From assembly GCA_024635855.1 (NCBI GenBank), contig JAGXHZ010000031.1, forward strand, positions 1 through 8,502: a stretch of 8,502 nt of DNA. The letters run 5' to 3'. Of this stretch, positions 1 through 6,121 are shown in pieces. This DNA is from Sulfuricurvum sp. (GTDB lineage Bacteria > Campylobacterota > Campylobacteria > Campylobacterales > Sulfurimonadaceae). The notes under the pieces were generated by a model. That model was not told the DNA's origin. It made no database searches and saw only the letters and a program-made list of their open reading frames with translations. Position 1 is the first letter of the stretch; every line of letters starts with the position of its first letter. The position numbers and the translations under genes were made by a program.

Positions 1-1
1 C

Positions 2-754
2 TCAACAGGAGCGTCAATGCTCCAAAAAATCCCCATGTATGTAGAACTCTCAAAAATTGTAGCCGCTCACCATGAACGCTACGATGGTAGAGGATACCCC
101 CATGGGTTCAAAGAAGAGGATATATTACCGCTTTCACGGATTATGATTGTTGCCGATGCCTTCGATGCCATGACCACCAATCGTATCTATAAACCAAGAA
201 TGAGTATTGAGCGCGCACTAGAAGAGATTAAAAGCCTCTCAGCAATCCAGTTTCATCCTGAAGTTGTTCAAATAGCACTTGATGTATTTCAAAACATTAC
301 GATTGATACAAGTACTTCCCAACTCCCCTCCACAGAGATGGAAAAAAAGCGTTTTGCTTTCTTTTTTGAAGATTCAATGACCAAATCCTATAATCAAAAT
401 TATCTCGATTTGGTTTTAATCCAAAATCGAAATAATCCCGTAACACAATACATCAATATTATTTTTATTCACAACTTTGGAGCGTACAACAATACCCATG
501 GATGGGATAAAGGAGATGGATTCCTAAACTCATTTGTCAATTTACTGCGCACTTCTTATCCTGATAACTTAATTTTTCGTCTGCACGGAGATGATTTCGT
601 CATTCTATCAGACTCCCCTTCCCCAATCAATCTTGATGTATTCACCCCTCTCTTATTGGCTTCGCACAATCTTGTTACTCTAGGACATCAACAATTTAGT
701 ACGAAAGATGACACTATTTTCTCACTCGAAGAACTGGAACTACGGTTAAAATAG
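2..754 (+). CDS. HD-GYP domain protein with degenerate C-terminal GGDEF-like region (5' end outside window)
   Basis: The reading frame is open to the left edge, so this is the last 250 residues of a longer protein; the ATG at 17 is internal, because the frame before it already encodes HD-GYP domain sequence. Seen: HHERYDGRGYP at 68-100, the HHExxDGxGYP signature, then VADAFDAMT, both standard for HD-GYP phosphodiesterases, which hydrolyse cyclic di-GMP in the cytoplasm. The first HD pair and any sensor or receiver domain must lie upstream. After a short linker (about 295-350) comes a region that aligns with a GGDEF domain: DSMTKSYNQNYL resembles DPLTGLYNRRYL, followed by HNFGAYNNTHGWDKGD and RLHGDDFVIL. 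The signature is HGDDF rather than GG[DE]EF, a histidine replaces the first metal-binding aspartate, and the domain stops about 50 residues after the signature. Diguanylate cyclase activity is therefore unlikely; a binding or regulatory role is inferred. The phosphodiesterase assignment is solid, the tail less so. Confidence 0.85.
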   Translation, partial: STGASMLQKIPMYVELSKIVAAHHERYDGRGYPHGFKEEDILPLSRIMIVADAFDAMTTNRIYKPRMSIERALEEIKSLSAIQFHPEVVQIALDVFQNITIDTSTSQLPSTEMEKKRFAFFFEDSMTKSYNQNYLDLVLIQNRNNPVTQYINIIFIHNFGAYNNTHGWDKGDGFLNSFVNLLRTSYPDNLIFRLHGDDFVILSDSPSPINLDVFTPLLLASHNLVTLGHQQFSTKDDTIFSLEELELRLK

Positions 755-789
755 TCGGTAAACAAGAGATTTAATGCTACACTTCCATT

Positions 790-1230
790 ATGAAAAAATA
801 TACAAATCCTTTTTGGGAAACCAAACAACTCCATGAACTTACCAATGAAGAGTGGGAAGCATTATGCGACGGTTGCGGAGTGTGCTGTTTGCACAAACTC
901 CAAGACGAAGATGTCGAAGACGCCCCTATTTTAATGACACGAGTTGTTTGCCGTTGCTATGATCTCAAAACGGCAGGATGCAGTGATTATCCAAATCGAC
1001 AAAAACTTGTCCCCGAATGTACAGCCCTGACTGTCAAAAGAGCCTCTGAATTTGACTGGCTGCCTCCGACTTGTGCCTATCGTTTACTCCACCACAACTT
1101 ACCACTCCCATCATGGCATCCACTTATAAGTGGAACACGTGACAGCGTTCGACCGTATAGTGTTCATGCTCTTAATCCTGTTCTCGAAACCGAAACCATC
1201 GATTTCGAAGAGTATCTCATCCAAAATTAA
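790..1230 (+). CDS. ycgN: YcgN/UPF0260 family CxxCxxCC protein
   Basis: A 146-residue soluble protein that matches the YcgN (UPF0260) family along its whole length. It opens with PFWETKQLHELTNEEWEALC, then has the cluster C26-x2-C29-x2-C32-C33 (CDGCGVCCLHKL), further cysteines at 54, 56, 64, 77 and 95, the TCAYRLL block, and LPSWHPLISG near the end. Proteins with this CxxCxxCC motif are thought to bind zinc or iron; no reaction is established for the family, so the biochemical role is unknown. The length is normal for the family and no signal peptide or membrane segment is visible. The start at 790 is the natural one, since the conserved FWE motif follows at once; the ribosome site is weak. 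It lies 35 bases after the HD-GYP gene on the same strand, so cotranscription is possible, but nothing shows a functional link. Confidence 0.9.
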   Translation: MKKYTNPFWETKQLHELTNEEWEALCDGCGVCCLHKLQDEDVEDAPILMTRVVCRCYDLKTAGCSDYPNRQKLVPECTALTVKRASEFDWLPPTCAYRLLHHNLPLPSWHPLISGTRDSVRPYSVHALNPVLETETIDFEEYLIQN

Positions 1231-1268
1231 AATTATTATAAAAAAGATACCTTAATCTTCATAATGGC

Positions 1269-1298
1269 ATAATTCATCATTATACGATTGAGTAGGAG
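1269..1298 (+). promoter_or_regulatory. Probable leader of the cheY-like gene, with a clear ribosome binding site
   Basis: The 76 bases before the response regulator gene are very AT-rich. AGGAG at 1294-1298 is a good Shine-Dalgarno sequence eight bases before the ATG at 1307 and fixes that start. Upstream are overlapping CATAAT-type hexamers (1260-1265 and 1268-1273) that could serve as -10 boxes, and a small inverted repeat ATAAT / ATTAT (1269-1273 and 1279-1283). The ribosome site is convincing; promoter and operator are only guesses from base composition. Confidence 0.4.
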
Positions 1299-1306
1299 TT
1301 GAAAAT

Positions 1307-1678
1307 ATGACGGTTCTTTTGGTAGATGATAGCAAAATTGTACGAATGTTTTTGAGAAATGTTTTAAGGAGAATTGTAGGAACTGAAACCATTTTTTTAG
1401 AAGCAGAAAATGGCGAAATGGCTCTTGAGCAGATGAAAAATGCTTCCGTTGATCTTATGATGCTTGATTGGAATATGCCTATTATGGGGGGAGAGCAAGT
1501 CGTGGATATTATTCGTGCCAATCCTGCCTACAAAAAGACCCGCATCATCATGGCAACCACTGAAGGCGGGAGAAATAATGTGCTTCGTATGATTAAAAAA
1601 GGGGTTAACGGATATCTCGTTAAGCCGTTTATTGAAGCAAATATTATCAAATCAATCGAAGCACTGCGAATACGCTAA
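1307..1678 (+). CDS. Single-domain CheY-like response regulator
   Basis: A 123-residue protein consisting only of a receiver domain, with no output domain. Expected residues are all present: acidic pair D7-D8 for Mg2+, phospho-acceptor D54 in MMLDWNMP, the switch threonine in MATTEGG (T84/T85), and K106 in LVKPF. It should therefore accept phosphate from a histidine kinase and act by protein-protein contact, as CheY does at the flagellar motor or as single-domain relay regulators do. Whether it is the chemotaxis CheY cannot be decided: no che gene is near, and many genomes of this type carry several CheY-like proteins. Length is typical. The start is supported by AGGAG at 1294-1298. The gene faces the FmdE-like gene, with only four bases between the two stop codons. 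Confidence 0.9.
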   Translation: MTVLLVDDSKIVRMFLRNVLRRIVGTETIFLEAENGEMALEQMKNASVDLMMLDWNMPIMGGEQVVDIIRANPAYKKTRIIMATTEGGRNNVLRMIKKGVNGYLVKPFIEANIIKSIEALRIR

Positions 1679-1701
1679 TTTCTTAACGTATCGTGCATTT
1701 T
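1666..1701 (+). terminator. Possible weak terminator straddling the convergent stop codons
   Basis: ATACG at 1670-1674 pairs with CGTAT at 1687-1691; with one bulged A the stem can be extended by two G-C pairs (1667-1668 with 1692-1693). The 12-base loop holds both stop codons. On the plus strand it is followed by ATTTT. The stem is short, the loop large and the T-run poor, so this may be chance; no better terminator is present between the two genes. Confidence 0.22.
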
Positions 1702-2291
1702 AACAGTCGAGGATCGCTTCTATGCTCTATCAAAATTCGCTTTACACGATCTTGCCAAAGCATAGCAAATAACTCTCGCTGCGTCGTATCCGCACGACCC
1801 GATGCAATCAGAGGAAGCAACTCACCCATGCGTGGGTCACTCATAACAAAAGAGGGATTGTAGCTAAGGGTTACTCGTTCACCCGTATCAACACGCTCAA
1901 GTGCCATCTCTCCTTCTATCTCTGTATCATAAAAAAGCAACTGTCGTCGATCAAACTTTCCTGCAAGCCCATGGAAGCCACCCACATCGGTTGCGCCTGT
2001 AATCATAGAGGCGACATTTGCAATAACCCCTACGACTCCCTCACCTAGCGTACCCTTCATTAGAACTTTAATCTCTCCGCGCACAGGCGTTTTATCCCCA
2101 TACAGTGATTTAAGTCCCTCTTGCACCATCAAAAATGCACCAGCTACTGTAGGACACGAATGACCAGCGAGTTTTACTACATCTCTATACGTGAAATCAA
2201 TTATACCGTTACTCGCAGCTCCAAGTACCTCAGAGAGCGGATCACGCACTACTATGGGTGCAACATCATTAAAAAAATCGGGTGTTATCAT
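1683..2291 (-). CDS. FmdE-like domain protein, function unknown
   Basis: A 202-residue soluble protein. Residues 43-52 read GHSCPTVAGA, resembling the GHxCPGxAxG motif of the FmdE family (Pfam FmdE, named after subunit E of molybdenum formylmethanofuran dehydrogenase). A second glycine-rich block, TGATDVGGFHGLAGKFDRR (98-116), sits where FmdE proteins have a TGCTxGK-like segment; here the cysteine is alanine. H44, C46 and perhaps H107 are candidate metal ligands. No signal peptide, membrane segment or zinc-ribbon tail is visible. Stand-alone FmdE-like proteins occur in many bacteria that lack methanogenesis, and their role is not established; no molybdenum or tungsten enzyme gene is near. The start is supported by AGGGAGAG a few bases upstream. 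The gene has its own promoter-like region and is probably monocistronic. Family assignment is by motif memory and is moderately secure. Confidence 0.6.
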   Translation of the reverse strand: MITPDFFNDVAPIVVRDPLSEVLGAASNGIIDFTYRDVVKLAGHSCPTVAGAFLMVQEGLKSLYGDKTPVRGEIKVLMKGTLGEGVVGVIANVASMITGATDVGGFHGLAGKFDRRQLLFYDTEIEGEMALERVDTGERVTLSYNPSFVMSDPRMGELLPLIASGRADTTQRELFAMLWQDRVKRILIEHRSDPRLLKCTIR

Positions 2292-2312
2292 CGTCTCTCT
2301 CCCTAAAAAAAG

Positions 2313-2324
2313 AGATTATAATCT
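2313..2324 (-). promoter_or_regulatory. Palindromic TATAAT box upstream of the FmdE-like gene
   Basis: Read on the minus strand, TATAAT (2315-2320) lies 23 bases before the start codon of the FmdE-like gene, with AGGGAGAG between them; no good -35 is seen, as is common in Campylobacterota sigma-70 promoters. The box is inside the perfect 12-base palindrome AGATTATAATCT, flanked by A- and T-runs. The same structure, an A-run, short stem and T-run, could act as a weak terminator for the operon ending at 2353. The dual role is inference. Confidence 0.45.
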
Positions 2325-2352
2325 TTTTATACGCTTTAATTATTGACCTGTA

Positions 2353-3207
2353 TCAATCACGTGATACAATCTGACGCAAAGCCTCTTCAAATGACGGATA
2401 TAAAAACTTAAATCCATTTTTCAAAAGTTTCTCCGGATACACCTCTTTCGAATCAAGCATAACCGATGAACCTTCACCAAAAGCAAGTTTGACAAGCCAT
2501 GCCGGAAGTGTAAAAAAGGTTGGACGATGCAATACTTTTCCAATAATTTTGGTTTGAGACTCATTACTAAGGGGATGCGGTGCCGTGAAATTTACGACGC
2601 CGTTCAAGTCAGCATGGTCAATCAAAAAGGTACAAGCACGAACAAGGTCATCTAAATGAATCCACGAAACCATTTGCGTTCCATCTCCCATTTTACCACC
2701 CAATCCCATTTTAAAAGGAGGCAACATTTTTTGCATTGCACCGCCTCCTTTCCCGCATACAACTCCAAATCGTATCACGCATACACGCGTTCCTTGTGCT
2801 GCAAATGCTGCCTGTTCCCAATCCATGACCAAAGTAGCCAAAAAATCATCGGCAAAGAATTCAGAGACTTCGGTATGCTGGTGTTCTCCGTCATAAATAC
2901 CGACCGCAGATGCATTTATAAACGTAGCAGGAGGAGTGTTACATGCAGCAATAGCGGCTACAAGTTTATCGGTGCTTTCCAAACGGCTTTGACGTAATAT
3001 GTTTTTATAACTCTCACTCCATCTCCCCAAAATATTGGCACCTGAGAGATAAATGACCACATCTGCACTTTCAATCGTTTCAACTATTTTTTCGACTGAA
3101 GTATCACTACGAATACTCAAGCCCACAACCGTATCGGATCGTTTTAGTAAATAAGTACGTAACGCACTTCCGACAAATCCACTCATACCACAAATAACAA
3201 TTTTCAT
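2353..3207 (-). CDS. TIGR01777-family SDR epimerase (YfcH-like NAD(P)-dependent protein)
   Basis: A 284-residue protein of the extended SDR superfamily, TIGR01777/YfcH type. Seen: N-terminal Rossmann motif GMSGFVG (7-13, usually GGTGFIG), YLSGANILGRWSE (53-65), NASAVGIY (98-105), GGAMQKMLPPFKMGLGG (155-171), SWIHLDDL (181-188), NFTAPHP (206-212), and a C-terminal DUF1731-like segment from about 227 to 276. These proteins bind NAD(P) and are annotated as nucleoside-diphosphate-sugar epimerases, but the real substrate is unknown. The ATG at 3207 was chosen because the Rossmann strand MKIVICG begins there and AAGGGA follows the glgP stop just before it; the longer frame to 3303 would run 86 bases into glgP and adds non-homologous residues. 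It is the last gene of the glycogen operon, 10 bases after glgP. A link to sugar metabolism is suggested by position only. Confidence 0.9.
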   Translation of the reverse strand: MKIVICGMSGFVGSALRTYLLKRSDTVVGLSIRSDTSVEKIVETIESADVVIYLSGANILGRWSESYKNILRQSRLESTDKLVAAIAACNTPPATFINASAVGIYDGEHQHTEVSEFFADDFLATLVMDWEQAAFAAQGTRVCVIRFGVVCGKGGGAMQKMLPPFKMGLGGKMGDGTQMVSWIHLDDLVRACTFLIDHADLNGVVNFTAPHPLSNESQTKIIGKVLHRPTFFTLPAWLVKLAFGEGSSVMLDSKEVYPEKLLKNGFKFLYPSFEEALRQIVSRD

Positions 3208-3217
3208 ATTTTCCCTT

Positions 3218-4867
3218 TTACGCAGTGTAATCGTACATTTTGAGATAATACTCATGTGCCATGCGTCCTGAATCAAATGCCGGAAGAACATCGGACATTG
3301 CACTTTTCATGATTTGTATCCAATGCTCAGGTTTGTCGTAGTACATTGGAATGATCTCATTTTCAAGCATATCCATTAAGTTTTTGTTATCTTCATAATC
3401 TTGAACCTCGATTGGTGTCGTGTGGTCAATGGGAGGGATTGTAAATGAGTTACAGCCATGTTTAGTAAATTCAGGATGCCATCCATCGTCTGTTGAGAGA
3501 TGGATCGATCCATTCATACTTGCCGTCATCCCGCTTGTACCGCTGGCTTCTCTGGAAACTCTGGGGGTATTTAGCCATAAATCGGAACCTTTTTTAAGCA
3601 TTGCTGACAATTCGAGTTCATATCCAACAAGTACCGCCATATTTTTGAAGCAATGACTGCTATGGATTAATTCATTAAAAGCATTGATGGCATTGGTATC
3701 GAATGGATAAGGCTTACCCGCCCAAATAACTTGAATCGGTTTTTCAGTGCGTTCTAAAAGACGTTTAAAGCGTTCATAATCATGTCTGAGAAGTCCTGGG
3801 CGTTTGTATTCCGTAAAGCGTCTGGCCCATACAATGGTCAAGATATCCGGATCAAACATTTTGCCCGTCTGATCAGCTACAACATTGAATAATAGACGTT
3901 TCATGTGCTTTTTACGACCAACTAATGCATAATCTTCATGTTCATCGAGAGCAGAGAGCATCCCTTTGTCGGTCCAAAAACGGCGATTTTGAGCATTGGT
4001 AATATAGGTTATCTCGGAACGTCCTTCACACTGTTCCCACATCCGATTCGCTACTGCACCATGAAATTTTGACACGGCATTGGTCATCTTCGATGAACGC
4101 AAGGCTCCGACGGTGAGATTAAAGGTTTCATCATTTTCCATTTTCATAATCGTCCGCACGGTACTCAAATCAAGACCGTTAAAAAATCCAAATTTATGGA
4201 GTAAAAAGATACTGTGCTGCTCATTTCCAGAATCTTCAGGGGTATGGGTAGTAAAGACAACCTTCTCTTTAACCTTCTCCATATCCTGATATTTTGCATA
4301 CAGTTCATACACGAGAGGAAGAGCATGTCCTTCGTTCATATGATAGATATCAATTTTTTGCTTTAATGCCTCAAGTACTTTTACACCGCCAATTCCCAAC
4401 ACTATTTCTTGCGAAATACGAGTCTCTTCATTGCTATCATAGAGTTTATGGGTGATGGTACGTGCTAAAAAGTCGTTTTCTGGAATGTCCGTTGAGAGTA
4501 AAATAAGAGGGGCAGAGCTAAAAATATTAGGCGGTAAATAAAATGCTTTTATATGAACCTCTTGCGAGTGAATAGTGACCGTCGCCCGAACACCCAAATC
4601 TTCGAGAAAATAATAATGTTTACGGATAAATTCCGCTTTTAAATAACGCTTTTCAGTACGCAATTGATCGTAATAGCCAAAGCTCCACAAGATACCGATA
4701 CCAACTACATTTTGTCGCAGATCGTAAGCGCTTCTCATATGGGATCCTGATAAAAACCCCAAACCGCCGGAGTAAATTTTCAATGCTTGATGAATAGCAA
4801 ATTCCATCGAAAAATAAGCGACGCTCGTAGAGTATTTCGAATCAAATTCGTAATCGTGTAAAATCAT
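3218..4867 (-). CDS. glgP: Alpha-glucan (glycogen) phosphorylase-like protein, short form, PLP lysine replaced
   Basis: A 549-residue GT35-family protein of the compact alpha-glucan phosphorylase type (TIGR02094-like), clearly shorter than the roughly 800-residue enzymes. Seen in order: VAYFSMEFAIHQALKIYSGG (16-35), NEGHA (178-182), THTPEDSGNEQH (207-218), RRFTEYKR (349-356, the phosphate-binding block), and EASGTSGMTASMNG (440-453). Canonical phosphorylases release glucose-1-phosphate from glycogen or maltodextrin using pyridoxal phosphate held by the lysine of the GxMK motif. Here that position is T448 (codon ACG, bases 3524-3526), so the usual Schiff base cannot form. I recall similar Thr-bearing short homologues in Bacteroidetes, so this may be a clade trait and not a mutation, but could not check. 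Activity is therefore uncertain although the rest of the fold looks intact. The gene lies six bases after pgi and ten before the SDR gene, with a weak ribosome site, so translation is probably coupled. Confidence 0.88.
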   Translation of the reverse strand: MILHDYEFDSKYSTSVAYFSMEFAIHQALKIYSGGLGFLSGSHMRSAYDLRQNVVGIGILWSFGYYDQLRTEKRYLKAEFIRKHYYFLEDLGVRATVTIHSQEVHIKAFYLPPNIFSSAPLILLSTDIPENDFLARTITHKLYDSNEETRISQEIVLGIGGVKVLEALKQKIDIYHMNEGHALPLVYELYAKYQDMEKVKEKVVFTTHTPEDSGNEQHSIFLLHKFGFFNGLDLSTVRTIMKMENDETFNLTVGALRSSKMTNAVSKFHGAVANRMWEQCEGRSEITYITNAQNRRFWTDKGMLSALDEHEDYALVGRKKHMKRLLFNVVADQTGKMFDPDILTIVWARRFTEYKRPGLLRHDYERFKRLLERTEKPIQVIWAGKPYPFDTNAINAFNELIHSSHCFKNMAVLVGYELELSAMLKKGSDLWLNTPRVSREASGTSGMTASMNGSIHLSTDDGWHPEFTKHGCNSFTIPPIDHTTPIEVQDYEDNKNLMDMLENEIIPMYYDKPEHWIQIMKSAMSDVLPAFDSGRMAHEYYLKMYDYTA

Positions 4868-4873
4868 CCCAGC

Positions 4874-6121
4874 TCAGCTTTTAAATTTTTTATACAAAAT
4901 CTGTTTACCAAGCTCAACGCCCGGTTGATCGTAGGTGTGAATGTGCATCATCGCACCGACCAAAGAGGTCAAGAGTTCATAATACATGATAAGCGTACCG
5001 ATATTCGCTTCATCGCGCTTAGGAAACATAATATGATCGGTTGGGATACCGTTCATGTCCAGACTCTCTTTGGTCGCATCGCATTGAAGGTTGATGAGGG
5101 TATTGAAATTTTTGGTGTTAACGAAATCGGTCATTTCGAGATATTTTAGGGAAATATTCGGGATAACGAGAGGCATTTCAAAATCTTCAATCGTGAGGAA
5201 AGTGACCGTCTTATCCTTGGGTCCCTCGATGAGCAGCTGTAAAAATGAGTGCTGATCGACTGAACCGATCAACGAGGCAGGGGTTAACCCGACACTCTTG
5301 CCCGATGAGTCGATTTTACCTAAAGATTCTCCCCACAGCTGAACATACCATTTACACAGATTTTCCAGTTCATTGGCGTAGGCAAAAATGACATTGATCG
5401 TTTTTTCGTGGCTGTTGAGGTAGAGATATGAGGCTTTTGTCAAAAGATGATCCTCTTTACGCTCAAAAAAGCGCTGCAAGAAACTTTTTGCTCCCTCAAG
5501 CAATGCTTTGGTATCGTATCCTGCCAATGTTAAGGGGACGATTCCCACTGCACTTAAAACTGAAAATCTTCCTCCGACGTTCTGAGGAATCGAAAACTGC
5601 GCAAGATCATAGTGGTCACCGAATTTGGACAATGCCGAATCCTGATCGGTTATGATGAGGATTCGTTCTTTATCACTGCCCTCTATCTCTAAACCAAAAT
5701 GAGCAATAATTGTTTTAAAAATAGAGATGGTCTCTATCGTTGTTCCCGATTTTGAGATGATGAGAAAGAGGGTATTCTCTTTTGTGAGCTTGCTCAATGT
5801 CTCTGAGATAATGATCGGATCGGTGTTCTCGAAAAAATGTAACGTTCGAAGATTGGTTGCTTTTGATTTTAGCAACGAATCAATTCCTTTTGTCCCCAAC
5901 GAAGAACCGCCGATTCCGACAATCGCAATATCACGAATCTTTCCGGATGCATAAATAGAGTTTTTTTGTTTAAAATCCTCAAGGCGATCAATCAATCCAT
6001 CAGAATCTGAGGGCAATGCATAATAACCGACTGTTTGGCTATCGCATTCTTCACGAACACTCGCAAAAGCAGCTTCTTGGATAGGAGTTTGGCTCTCATC
6101 GAAATCGTGTTTAAAAATCAT
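4874..6121 (-). CDS. pgi: Glucose-6-phosphate isomerase
   Basis: A 415-residue cytoplasmic enzyme interconverting glucose-6-phosphate and fructose-6-phosphate, the link between glycolysis/gluconeogenesis and glycogen. Both SIS halves are present: GIGGSSLG (69-76), SKSGTTIET (123-131, phosphate binding), NVGGRFSVLSAVG (181-193, matching the first PGI signature), WGESLGK (263-269, with catalytic base E265), DQHSF (289-293, with H291 for ring opening), and YDQPGVELGK (397-406, second signature, K406). All expected catalytic residues are intact. At 415 residues it is the short bacterial form rather than the roughly 550-residue enterobacterial one. The ATG overlaps the glgB stop as ATGA (6118-6121), and AGGAG at 6127-6131 inside the end of glgB gives a strong ribosome site, so it is translationally coupled to glgB. 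Confidence 0.97.
   Translation of the reverse strand: MIFKHDFDESQTPIQEAAFASVREECDSQTVGYYALPSDSDGLIDRLEDFKQKNSIYASGKIRDIAIVGIGGSSLGTKGIDSLLKSKATNLRTLHFFENTDPIIISETLSKLTKENTLFLIISKSGTTIETISIFKTIIAHFGLEIEGSDKERILIITDQDSALSKFGDHYDLAQFSIPQNVGGRFSVLSAVGIVPLTLAGYDTKALLEGAKSFLQRFFERKEDHLLTKASYLYLNSHEKTINVIFAYANELENLCKWYVQLWGESLGKIDSSGKSVGLTPASLIGSVDQHSFLQLLIEGPKDKTVTFLTIEDFEMPLVIPNISLKYLEMTDFVNTKNFNTLINLQCDATKESLDMNGIPTDHIMFPKRDEANIGTLIMYYELLTSLVGAMMHIHTYDQPGVELGKQILYKKFKS

Noticed and set aside
1244..1259. AAGAT / ATCTT inverted repeat after the YcgN gene as a terminator
   Set aside because: Five A/T-rich base pairs with no T-run following on the plus strand; too weak to call.
1252..1521. Minus-strand frame of 89 residues opposite the cheY-like gene
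   Set aside because: It mirrors the receiver-domain gene, has low-complexity Ser/Thr/Ile content, no family resemblance and no ribosome site.
2350..2367. Inverted repeat GTATCA/TGATAC with central palindrome ATCACGTGAT at the SDR stop codon
   Set aside because: It lies within coding sequence and the stop codon, has no T-run after it, and short palindromes of this size are expected by chance.
3208..3303. Longer reading frame of the SDR gene up to 3303
   Set aside because: The extra 32 residues overlap glgP, show no family similarity, and a Shine-Dalgarno sequence sits directly before the ATG at 3207.
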